Assembly (NCBI RefSeq): GCF_000166195.2 | Contig: NZ_CM001403.1 | Coordinates: forward strand, 2,932,432 to 2,996,431 | DNA: 64,000 nt | Reading direction: 5' to 3' | From: Mucilaginibacter paludis DSM 18603 | GTDB lineage: Bacteria; Bacteroidota; Bacteroidia; Sphingobacteriales; Sphingobacteriaceae | Shown: positions 44,645 through 52,664 of the stretch, in pieces | How the letters are laid out: each line of letters begins with the position of its first letter | Numbering within the stretch: the first letter of the stretch is position 1 | Notes under the pieces: model-generated | Told to the model about the DNA's origin: nothing | Seen by the model: only the letters and a program-made list of their open reading frames with translations | The model's database searches: none | Translations under genes and position numbers: made by a program

Positions 44645-46303
44645 ATGCGATACGCCAAATTTTTACCTGTTTTTTTTTGTGCCTTTTCCCTTTCCGCCCA
44701 CGCCCAACTCCTCACCCCCAAAACAACCTTTACCCGGGCTGATAGCTTACGTGGCAGCAATCTATCGCCCTTCCGAAACTGTTACGATATTAACTATTAC
44801 CACTTGGATATTAAGTTCAATATCGATCAAAAATCAATCAGCGGCAGCAACTTGTTTCAATTTACGGCTACGCAGGATTTTAAGAAATTACAGTTCGATC
44901 TGTTTGCCAATTTAAAGTTGGAAAAGGTGATCTACGACGGCCAGCCCCTGCCCTACACGCGCGAATTTAACTCGGTATTTATTACCTTCCCAAAAACCAT
45001 TACCAAAGGCAGCAAAGCAGGGTTTACCGTTTACTACTCCGGCAACCCAACCGTTGCCAAACACGCCCCATGGGACGGCGGCGTTGTTTTTGCACAGGAT
45101 TCGTTGGGCAAACCCTGGGTAGCTACCGCCTGCGAAGGCATGGGTGCCAGTGTTTGGTGGCCTAATAAAGACCAGGTAGCCGACGAGGTGGACAGTATGT
45201 TGATCAGCATTAGTGTACCCAAAGGATTAAAAGATGTATCAAACGGTCGCTTACGCAAAATAACCGAACTGAAAGATGGTTACACCTGTTTCGATTGGTT
45301 TGTAGCCAACCCGATTAATAATTACGATGTGGCGGCCAATATTGCCGATTACCAGCACATCAGCGACAGCTACGATGGAGAAAAGGGAAAGCTGACTTTA
45401 GATTACTGGGTATTGCCCGAGCATGTGGCCAAAGCCAAAAAACAATTTGGCGAAAATGTAAAGCCAATGCTTAAATCTTTTGAGCATTGGTTTGGCCCTT
45501 ACCCCTGGTACGAGGATGGTTACAAGCTGGTAGAAACACCACACCTGGGCATGGAGCATCAAAGCGCGGTAGCGTATGGCAATAAATATCAAAACGGATA
45601 CCTGGGCCGAGATCTTTCGGGTACCGGCTGGGGCCTGAAATGGGATTTTATTGTAGTACACGAGAGCGGGCACGAGTGGTTTGGCAATAATATTACCGAT
45701 AAGGATCCGGCTGATATGTGGATCCACGAAGGCTTTACCAATTATTCAGAATCGCTGTTTACAGAAAGTTATTATGGCAAACAAGCCGGACAGGAATATG
45801 TACACGGAACCCGCCGCGCCATTCAGAATGACGAACCCATCATCGGTACTTATAACGTAAACAAAGAAGGTTCGGCCGATATGTACTACAAAGGGGGGAA
45901 CTTATTGAACATGATACGTACCGTTATTAACGATGACGACAAATGGCGACAAATATTAAGGGGCTTAAATAAAACCTTTTATCACCAAACCGTAACTACC
46001 GAAGATGTGGTAGGCTATATTAACCAGCAATCGGGCATCAATCTCACCAGTATCTTCGACCAGTATTTGCGCTATAAAAATATCCCGACCCTGGAGTTTA
46101 TGTTTAACAACGGCCAGGTTTTATGCCGCTGGATTGCCGATGTCAATGGTTTTACCATGCCGGTGAAAATTAGAACCAAAGGTGGCGAATATCAATTCAT
46201 CAACCCAACTACCGCTTTTGGTCCAATAGCCTTGCCCGGCCTAACCCGCGAAAACCTGGAAGTGGATACCTTTAATTATTACATTGGTGTGCTAATAGAT
46301 TAA
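44645..46303 (+). CDS. M1-family aminopeptidase, exported
   Basis: 552 residues with a signal peptide ending near 'SAHAQ'. The zinc site is HExxH at 339-343 ('VVHESGHEWFGNNI') with the third ligand E362 in 'MWIHEGFTNYSES'. The exopeptidase motif is 'LGMEHQSAVAYGN' (residues 301-313), a GAMEN variant. The N-terminal beta domain starts at 'YYHLDIKFNIDQKSISG'. The usual long C-terminal helical domain is missing, as in compact Bacteroidota relatives. It removes N-terminal amino acids from peptides in the periplasm or outside. Confidence 0.9.
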   Translation: MRYAKFLPVFFCAFSLSAHAQLLTPKTTFTRADSLRGSNLSPFRNCYDINYYHLDIKFNIDQKSISGSNLFQFTATQDFKKLQFDLFANLKLEKVIYDGQPLPYTREFNSVFITFPKTITKGSKAGFTVYYSGNPTVAKHAPWDGGVVFAQDSLGKPWVATACEGMGASVWWPNKDQVADEVDSMLISISVPKGLKDVSNGRLRKITELKDGYTCFDWFVANPINNYDVAANIADYQHISDSYDGEKGKLTLDYWVLPEHVAKAKKQFGENVKPMLKSFEHWFGPYPWYEDGYKLVETPHLGMEHQSAVAYGNKYQNGYLGRDLSGTGWGLKWDFIVVHESGHEWFGNNITDKDPADMWIHEGFTNYSESLFTESYYGKQAGQEYVHGTRRAIQNDEPIIGTYNVNKEGSADMYYKGGNLLNMIRTVINDDDKWRQILRGLNKTFYHQTVTTEDVVGYINQQSGINLTSIFDQYLRYKNIPTLEFMFNNGQVLCRWIADVNGFTMPVKIRTKGGEYQFINPTTAFGPIALPGLTRENLEVDTFNYYIGVLID

Positions 46304-46376
46304 AAATAAGCTATTTGTGTTTTTTGTGTAACTTATTGTTTTAAATAGGCGTCTTAAATTTAAAATATAGTAAACC

Positions 46377-47084
46377 ATGAAATCACTGACCAGAATTTTA
46401 TTTGCAGCTGCGTTGCTGCTTTTTGTAAAAAATAGTTTTGCCTATACCGTACAAGACAGGCACCTCACCGGTTTTAGCGCGATACAGCTTTCGGCATCGT
46501 ATGATGTTTATATTACGCAGGGCGGCAGCGAGTCGGTAAAGGTTGAGGCACCTGATGATATTATCAATCATATTGCTACCGAAGTTCAAAGTGGGACTTT
46601 AAAGATCTATAGCAAGGGCGAACATGGCTGGAGCGGGTGGAACCTTAACGGACATAAAAAAATGGTTGTATATGTTGAAGTCCGCAACCTCAACAGCATT
46701 TCAATCTCGGGATCCGGAGACGTATTTTTCAAAGATGGAATTACTGCCCCGAGCCTCAAAATCAAAGTTTCAGGCTCGGGCGATGTATTGGGTAAGCTCA
46801 ATGTAAAAACCTTGGAAGCCGCCATATCCGGATCGGGCGATGTTAAACTCTCTGGCCGGGCCGATAACGCGGCTGTTAGCCTGTCAGGCTCCGGAGATTA
46901 TTCGGCGCGCGATTTGGTTACTGCAAGTACAGCGGTACGTGTAAGTGGCTCTGGTGATGCTGTTGTCAATGCCAGTCAAAAAATTGACGCTTCAGTTTCA
47001 GGTTCTGGCGATATACGATACACTGGCGAGGCCAAGCAGATTTCGAGCGATTCGCACGGTTCGGGAGAAATTCACAGGTTGTAG
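46377..47084 (+). CDS. Head-GIN domain (DUF2807) exported protein
   Basis: 235 residues with a signal peptide ('LFAAALLLFVKNSFA'). The start of the mature protein, 'LTGFSAIQLSASYDVYITQG', is the standard DUF2807 opening, and the fold's beta-helix repeats are seen as six 'SGSGDV'-like turns ('SISGSGDVFFKDGI', 'KVSGSGDVLG', 'AISGSGDVKLSG', 'SLSGSGDYSA', 'RVSGSGDAVV', 'SVSGSGDIRY'). Common in Bacteroidota, function unknown, probably structural or adhesive at the cell surface. Confidence 0.9.
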   Translation: MKSLTRILFAAALLLFVKNSFAYTVQDRHLTGFSAIQLSASYDVYITQGGSESVKVEAPDDIINHIATEVQSGTLKIYSKGEHGWSGWNLNGHKKMVVYVEVRNLNSISISGSGDVFFKDGITAPSLKIKVSGSGDVLGKLNVKTLEAAISGSGDVKLSGRADNAAVSLSGSGDYSARDLVTASTAVRVSGSGDAVVNASQKIDASVSGSGDIRYTGEAKQISSDSHGSGEIHRL

Positions 47085-47218
47085 ATCACTAATGTTAAGT
47101 CAAGACTATTGAGTCTGAAGCCTTGAGTCAAAAATTCGGAATCCTGGTTGAGTATTAATGACTTTGTGTAAATGATACCGACATTTTATCGTTGATACGA
47201 CACGATATGATGCACATT

Positions 47219-47252
47219 AAAGCGGGGATCTAATCGGTTCCCGCTTTTTTTT
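47219..47252 (+). terminator. Rho-independent terminator after the head-GIN gene
   Basis: AAAGCGGG (47219-47226) pairs with CCCGCTTT (47240-47247), followed by a run of T. It lies 135 bases after the stop. Confidence 0.75.
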
Positions 47253-47289
47253 CTAAAAATAAAGCGGTCTGATTTTAGCTTCCCAAAGG

Positions 47290-49011
47290 TTATTCCACAA
47301 CCAGATTAATCACCGAGCTGTTTCTGGACCCTGGGAAAGGTGTAGTCCGGATAGAAAACAGTAAATCATACTTTCCCGGCACAGCAGGAGCCGTCACTTT
47401 AAAAGCATACCCAGCCTTTGCGCCTGGCAACAAACTGATCCGGTTAAAACCCATATCTGCTTTTTGTGCCAATTTTAAATCCCCTTTCTGAAAAAAGCAG
47501 GCTTCCATTAATGCTTTGTGCGTGTATCCACTGTCGGCAAAAGTAATGGCGTGTGAATATGGGTTTTGTAAAGTCAAATTAAAGGTTGCAGTTTGGCCGG
47601 GCGATAGTTTGAGCTTTTGTTTGGGTACTTCGATAATTACCTTCTGATAGGTACGCACATCATTAACCCATACCGTATACCACCGGCGGTGATATTGATC
47701 GATAACCGAATCGGTAGTGAAGCCAGGCTCTTTAGTATCCTGCATGTAATAGGCCCGTTTATGCTGCAAACTATCCTCAATGGGCCAGCTGTCATACTGG
47801 GTTTTGCGGTAATACCGTGAATCGTACGACATAGATCTGGCGGAATTACTATAATAATTATACTTTGACGGATCCTGGAAACCATCCCTGATGATGAGGT
47901 AGTTATTGCCTACAATACGCTCTACCTGCCGCGTCCAGGAGCGGAAACCGAAATAACTTTCCAGTTGCCCGACATTCATCACAAACGGAAACTGAAATAA
48001 AAGCGCCACCCTGATGAATACAATAAAAACGATATTGATTACCGCCACGGTATAGAACCATTTAGGCGGAGTAAGGGATTGCCTGAAACTGATGAGCACC
48101 AGCATCAGTAGCGGAACAAAAGCGATCAGTGTCCAGTGCATCTGTACTTCGCCTTTGAGCGTGGTAACCATAAAAAACAAAAAAGTGCCAATGCAATTAA
48201 CCACCAGGCCGCGCATAAAAACATCCTTTATTTTAACCTTAAAAGCGGCGTAAAATAAAAACCAGCCTATAAAGGGCCCAGCCATGGCCAATTGTCCCAA
48301 AGGATATAGGTAGGTAAAAGCCGGATCGTACTGCTCTGCCGACCGATCAAACAAATGATATTTGAGCGAGGGGTATCCATGCTGAACCTGCCAGTAAATA
48401 TGCGGAACATATAATGCCAATGCTAACATGGCAATTAACCAAAAGCTTTTACGGCCAAGCAATTTAATGTTGGAGCATACGGTAAAACCAATCAGCAATA
48501 TGCCGTGATATTTACTGTACAGCAAACATGCCGTTATCAGGGCAAGCAACAGGGCCAATTGCCAGCTATCTTTTTCAACATACCGCTGGTAAACAAAATA
48601 GAACAATACGGTAAAAAAAAGCAAAGGCGAATCGGGCGTGGTAGTAAACCCATATATGTGGAAGATAAACAAGCCAGATACCACCAGGATAAACCATTTG
48701 GCATCCACCGCGTACTTTTTTAAAATTAGCCAGATGAGGTATAGGGAGCATGAATTAGTGAATACGGTTAATAACCTTAATCCTAATTCGTTGTGCATTA
48801 TACTATCACCTATCCTGATAAAAACAGCTACCATGGGCGGGTGATCAAAATATCCCCAATCTAAAAACCGGGAATATACCCAGTAATAAGCCTCATCGCC
48901 ATGTACCTCCAGCGTGTATGACTGTACGGCGTTAAGCACCGTCCAGAACAGCAGGAAATACCAAATGGGTTTGTTGGACCGGTGAAGATTGAGTGGGGTA
49001 TTATCTGGCAT
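47290..49011 (-). CDS. Membrane glycosyltransferase, GT39/ArnT-like
   Basis: 573 residues, about 11 transmembrane segments in the first 360 residues and a C-terminal soluble domain of about 200 residues that looks beta-rich. The first loop reads 'LEVHGDEAYYWVYSRFLDWG' and 'YFDHPPMVAVFIRIG', the DEAYY and DHPP pattern of Dol-P-Man or undecaprenyl-phosphate sugar transferases. 'FTTTPDSPLLFF' is the third hallmark. Acceptor unknown. Distinct from the enzyme at 35205-36920. Confidence 0.88.
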   Translation of the reverse strand: MPDNTPLNLHRSNKPIWYFLLFWTVLNAVQSYTLEVHGDEAYYWVYSRFLDWGYFDHPPMVAVFIRIGDSIMHNELGLRLLTVFTNSCSLYLIWLILKKYAVDAKWFILVVSGLFIFHIYGFTTTPDSPLLFFTVLFYFVYQRYVEKDSWQLALLLALITACLLYSKYHGILLIGFTVCSNIKLLGRKSFWLIAMLALALYVPHIYWQVQHGYPSLKYHLFDRSAEQYDPAFTYLYPLGQLAMAGPFIGWFLFYAAFKVKIKDVFMRGLVVNCIGTFLFFMVTTLKGEVQMHWTLIAFVPLLMLVLISFRQSLTPPKWFYTVAVINIVFIVFIRVALLFQFPFVMNVGQLESYFGFRSWTRQVERIVGNNYLIIRDGFQDPSKYNYYSNSARSMSYDSRYYRKTQYDSWPIEDSLQHKRAYYMQDTKEPGFTTDSVIDQYHRRWYTVWVNDVRTYQKVIIEVPKQKLKLSPGQTATFNLTLQNPYSHAITFADSGYTHKALMEACFFQKGDLKLAQKADMGFNRISLLPGAKAGYAFKVTAPAVPGKYDLLFSIRTTPFPGSRNSSVINLVVE

Positions 49012-49063
49012 TAATGCGGCAAATTTTCAATAAAGGTAATAAAAGCCGCATAGCATAAAAAAA

Positions 49064-49648
49064 TCATCTTAAAAACCTGATCGCTATAAAGTAGTTAACC
49101 GGTTTTTGATATCGAATTTTGATAGCGTTGATTACAATAACGATAACATGGTAAACATATAAAATAAGGGATAATTTAAACAAGATATCAAAGCTATTCT
49201 CACCGAACAGGCGGAAGCCGATATGCTCAATTTTAAGGATAAGGGCCGCTGCATAGGTTACCAAAAGGAACAGGCACCAGGTAATCTCGAAACTCAGCAG
49301 TTGCTTGCCGGCATCGTAAAGCCCTTTTACCTTGTCCTTATTAATCGTCCATAATATCAGCGGAACAATACCACCCAATATCGGAAACACGATAAAACTC
49401 AGGGCCGATAAATTCAGCAATGCTAAGGATGAGTTATCGGGTTCTCCGAGACCATCCTCCAAGTCTTCGGGTGTTATATTTAACGCACCATATAGCCTTT
49501 TCATGGTATCACCCCGAGGTACTGTTTCGCCGTTTTCTATGCGTTGTATTGTTCTTAAGTTGAGTTTGGCATTATCGGCCAAATCATTTTGCGAGTAACC
49601 TAAATTGAGGCGTAGTTCTTTTAAACGTTGTGGAGTTAAAGTTTTCAT
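49064..49648 (-). CDS. XRE-type HTH protein with DUF4870-like membrane domain
   Basis: 194 residues from the ATG placed at about 49648, which gives the normal HTH start 'MKTLTPQRLKELRLNLGYSQ'; an upstream ATG would add 19 atypical residues. Residues 1-65 bind DNA ('DNAKLNLRTIQRIENGETVP'). The rest has four hydrophobic segments ('NLSALSFIVFPILGGIVPLI', 'FEITWCLFLLVTYAAALILK'). A membrane-tied regulator is implied; signal and targets unknown. Confidence 0.8.
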   Translation of the reverse strand: MKTLTPQRLKELRLNLGYSQNDLADNAKLNLRTIQRIENGETVPRGDTMKRLYGALNITPEDLEDGLGEPDNSSLALLNLSALSFIVFPILGGIVPLILWTINKDKVKGLYDAGKQLLSFEITWCLFLLVTYAAALILKIEHIGFRLFGENSFDILFKLSLILYVYHVIVIVINAIKIRYQKPVNYFIAIRFLR

Positions 49649-49849
49649 GGAGGGGTGATTAATGATGCAAAAGTAGGTTATCCGGTTAATATGGCAACAC
49701 GGCATATTAACGGCATTTTAACGACATTAAGAAAACTCAACGCTATTCATCCCCTGTAGTCAACAATAATGCATAGGTATCAATGTCAGATCTATGCACA
49801 AAGATTTCGTACTATTTATGTAATATTGCCGGCAGCTAATCAACAAAAC

Positions 49850-50305
49850 ATGAATCAGGCCATACAAATTATAGTAAAACCACGCATTAAAGTTTTAGAA
49901 ATTATACAGCCATTAACCATAGAACAACTCAACGTTATACCAGCCGGCTTCAACAATAACATCATCTGGAACCTGGGCCACATGATTGCTGCACAGCAAG
50001 GGATCTGCTATAAACGTGCCGGCTTAGATACCATAGTGGACGAGGCCTTTTTCAACAGGTATAAACCCGGGTCAAAACCCGAACAGTTTTTAGATGCCGC
50101 AGAACTTGAAAAAATTACCGGCTTGTTCTCGTCAACCCTTACTCAACTGGAAGCTGATTTGAATACAGATATATTTGCCAATTACCCTGCTTGGACAACA
50201 CGTTACGGGGCAGATTTAAGCAACGTTAACGAAGCTGTGGCATTTTTGCCTTTTCATGAGGGCCTGCATATCGGGACGGTAATTGCCATGAGTAAGCTGG
50301 TGTAG
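49850..50305 (+). CDS. DinB-family protein
   Basis: 151 residues from the ATG at 49850; residues from the earlier ATG at 49769 lack DinB character. A four-helix bundle with metal-binding histidines in 'IIWNLGHMIAAQQGI' and 'FLPFHEGLHIGTVIAMS'. DinB-like proteins are probable thiol-dependent metalloenzymes; function here unknown. Cytoplasmic. Confidence 0.85.
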   Translation: MNQAIQIIVKPRIKVLEIIQPLTIEQLNVIPAGFNNNIIWNLGHMIAAQQGICYKRAGLDTIVDEAFFNRYKPGSKPEQFLDAAELEKITGLFSSTLTQLEADLNTDIFANYPAWTTRYGADLSNVNEAVAFLPFHEGLHIGTVIAMSKLV

Positions 50306-50326
50306 CAATCCATATGATTTTATAAC

Positions 50327-50698
50327 TCACATAGAAAGAATCAAAGCATCTAAATCAGGTATTCTTTTAAAACCTTTATCCATAGTTAAAAGAGGCAAAT
50401 CAAAGTAAATGGCTGTGGCTGCAATTACCGAATCCGGAAGTTTAATCCTATTCTTAGAACGGATATCAATCGTCAATTCTTTAATTTGAGGTTCAATATC
50501 TACGATATAACATTCAGATAGGAAATCTCTCAGTAATTTCCTATCGTCAATAGTTAAACTATGAAAACTTAAAAGTTCTATTTCAGAAATAACTGATACG
50601 AAAAGATTACGGTTATTAATTAATGGCTTTATCTCATCATTCCCGTTAAACAAGTTAATGATTATAGAAGTATCAATAACAATGTTATTGCCATTCAT
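50327..50698 (-). CDS. VapC-family PIN-domain toxin
   Basis: 123 residues. Active-site acids in 'NNIVIDTSIIINLFNG', 'VISEIELLSFHSL' and 'IKLPDSVIAATAIYFDLPLL' followed by 'TMDKGF'. Mg-dependent RNase of a type II module. Its start overlaps the antitoxin by 14 bases. Confidence 0.9.
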   Translation of the reverse strand: MNGNNIVIDTSIIINLFNGNDEIKPLINNRNLFVSVISEIELLSFHSLTIDDRKLLRDFLSECYIVDIEPQIKELTIDIRSKNRIKLPDSVIAATAIYFDLPLLTMDKGFKRIPDLDALILSM

Positions 50699-50858
50699 CT
50701 CTTATCTTTAACTGATATGTTAAGCCATCTACTCCAAAGTCAATCTTACCCGCATATTTATCCAAATCAATTGGCTTGCGTTTTTTGGTGAGTTTGCTCA
50801 ACTCTTTATCCAAATCCTCGCGGCTTATCTTTTTACTTACCTCGATTATCTTTCCCAT
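50685..50858 (-). CDS. Small antitoxin of the VapC module
   Basis: 57 residues from the ATG at 50858 ('MGKIIEVSKKISREDLDKEL'); upstream in-frame residues are hydrophobic and atypical. A helix-rich DNA-binding part and the tail 'GLTYQLKIRDEWQ' fit a toxin-wrapping antitoxin. Overlaps its partner by 14 bases. Confidence 0.7.
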   Translation of the reverse strand: MGKIIEVSKKISREDLDKELSKLTKKRKPIDLDKYAGKIDFGVDGLTYQLKIRDEWQ

Positions 50859-51019
50859 AAACAAATATAACAAAACAACATAAAATCTCGCCGCAAAAAA
50901 AACCCGGATAAACGGGCTTTCTTTATTTTTATTGATCATCTCATCTTAACACAAACAGTTTTGACAACTCTTAAAGAGTTGTCAAAACTAATATCAAAGC
51001 TATTTCTTACCCCATAAAA

Positions 51020-51040
51020 AAACCCGGATAAACCGGGTTT
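51020..51040 (-). terminator. Terminator of the sucA-sucB operon
   Basis: Stem AAACCCGG/CCGGGTTT with a 5-base loop; on the minus strand it ends in a T run. It lies 38 bases beyond the sucB stop. Confidence 0.75.
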
Positions 51041-51077
51041 ATATATTTTATCATTCCCCCTTCAGGGGGCTAGGGCC

Positions 51078-52643
51078 CTATACGCCCAATAATAACCTCG
51101 CAGGATCTTCCAATAATTGCTTAACCCTTACCAGGAAGCTTACCGACTCACGGCCATCGATAATCCGGTGATCATATGACAGGGCCAGGTACATCATCGG
51201 GCGGATCACCACTTGTCCGTTTACAGCCACGGGGCGCTCAATGATATTGTGCATACCCAATATAGCCGACTGTGGCGAATTGATAATCGGGGTCGACATC
51301 ATCGAACCAAAGATACCACCGTTGGTAATGGTAAATGTTCCGCCGGTCATGTCCTCAATGGTCAGTTTATTATCGCGTGCTTTACCAGCAAGCGTTACAA
51401 CCGCTTTTTCAATTTCGGCCAGGCTCATGCTGCTGGCGTTGCGGATAATTGGAACCACCAATCCTTTCGGAGCAGATACCGCGATTGAAATATCGGCAAA
51501 ATCGCTGTAAACAACTTCTTCACCTTCAATACGGGCACCTACGGCCGGCCAATCTTTCAGAGCCTCACAAACCGCTTTGGTAAAGAACGACATAAAGCCT
51601 AAGCCTACGCCATGTTTCTCTTTAAATTTATCTTTGTATTTGGCGCGCAGTTCCATTATTGGCGCCATATCTACCTCGTTAAAGGTAGTTAACATGGCTG
51701 TTTCGTTTTTAACAGCAACTAAACGCTTGGCAATGGTTTTACGCAACGAAGTCATTTTTTCGCGACGCTCAACCCTTGAACCAGAAACAGCAATTGGCTG
51801 AGCAGATGGTGCCGGAGCAGCAGCTTTTGGAGCCGGTGCGGCAACAGGTTTCTGAGCATTCAGGGCATCTTCTTTGGTGATACGGCCATCAACTCCGGTA
51901 CCGTTCACACCTTTAGCATCAATGCCTTTTTCAGCCAATATTTTTCCGGCAGCCGGTGAGGGCGTACCTGATGCGTAAGTGTTTTTATCGGCAGCTACAG
52001 CTTGCGAAGCAGGTGCAGCATTTGTAGCGGCAGGTGCGGAAGCAGCAGGAGCAGCAGTTGCACCACCACCTGAAATACTGCAAACAACAGCACCAATTGG
52101 TAATACATCACCCTCTTTAGCCAATGTTTTTAAAGTACCGGCTTGTTCAGCAGTTAATTCAAATGTAGCCTTGTCTGATTCCAGTTCGGCAATAGCTTCG
52201 TCCATGGCAACAGTATCGCCATCTTTCTTAATCCAGCGAGATAAGGTAACCTCGGTGATCGACTCGCCAACCGGCGGCACTTTAACCTCAATAGATTTTG
52301 CTTCTGCGGCGGGAGCTGCGGGAGCGGATGCCTCAGGCTTTTCTTCCACAGGAGCTGCCGGTGCGCTTGAAGCAGCCACAGCTTGCGGTGCGGGAGCCGA
52401 TGCGGCACCACCATCCTCTATAGAGCATACAACACCTCCTACAGGTATTACATCACCTTCTTTAGCAATAGTTTTTAAAGTTCCGGCTTTTTCGGCAGTT
52501 AGCTCGAATGTAGCCTTATCTGATTCTAATTCGGCAATCACTTCATCCATTTCAACCCTGTCACCATCTTTTTTGATCCATTGTGACAAAGTAACTTCTG
52601 TAATTGATTCGCCTACCGGCGGAACCTTGATTTCTAAACTCAT
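51078..52643 (-). CDS. sucB: 2-oxoglutarate dehydrogenase E2 (dihydrolipoyl succinyltransferase) with two lipoyl domains
   Basis: 521 residues, about 100 more than the usual E2o. Two nearly identical lipoyl domains are present, with lipoylation lysines K43 and K158, each in '[10 protein letters not shown]'. Ala/Pro-rich linkers separate them from a peripheral-subunit-binding domain ('[20 protein letters not shown]') and the catalytic core ending '[20 protein letters not shown]', where the His and Asp of DHRxxDG act. It passes succinyl groups from E1 to CoA. It follows sucA by 21 bases. The extra lipoyl domain is the odd point; E2o normally has one. Confidence 0.94.
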   Translation of the reverse strand: MSLEIKVPPVGESITEVTLSQWIKKDGDRVEMDEVIAELESDKATFELTAEKAGTLKTIAKEGDVIPVGGVVCSIEDGGAASAPAPQAVAASSAPAAPVEEKPEASAPAAPAAEAKSIEVKVPPVGESITEVTLSRWIKKDGDTVAMDEAIAELESDKATFELTAEQAGTLKTLAKEGDVLPIGAVVCSISGGGATAAPAASAPAATNAAPASQAVAADKNTYASGTPSPAAGKILAEKGIDAKGVNGTGVDGRITKEDALNAQKPVAAPAPKAAAPAPSAQPIAVSGSRVERREKMTSLRKTIAKRLVAVKNETAMLTTFNEVDMAPIMELRAKYKDKFKEKHGVGLGFMSFFTKAVCEALKDWPAVGARIEGEEVVYSDFADISIAVSAPKGLVVPIIRNASSMSLAEIEKAVVTLAGKARDNKLTIEDMTGGTFTITNGGIFGSMMSTPIINSPQSAILGMHNIIERPVAVNGQVVIRPMMYLALSYDHRIIDGRESVSFLVRVKQLLEDPARLLLGV

Positions 52644-52664
52644 AATTTTATTTAGTGTGACAGA

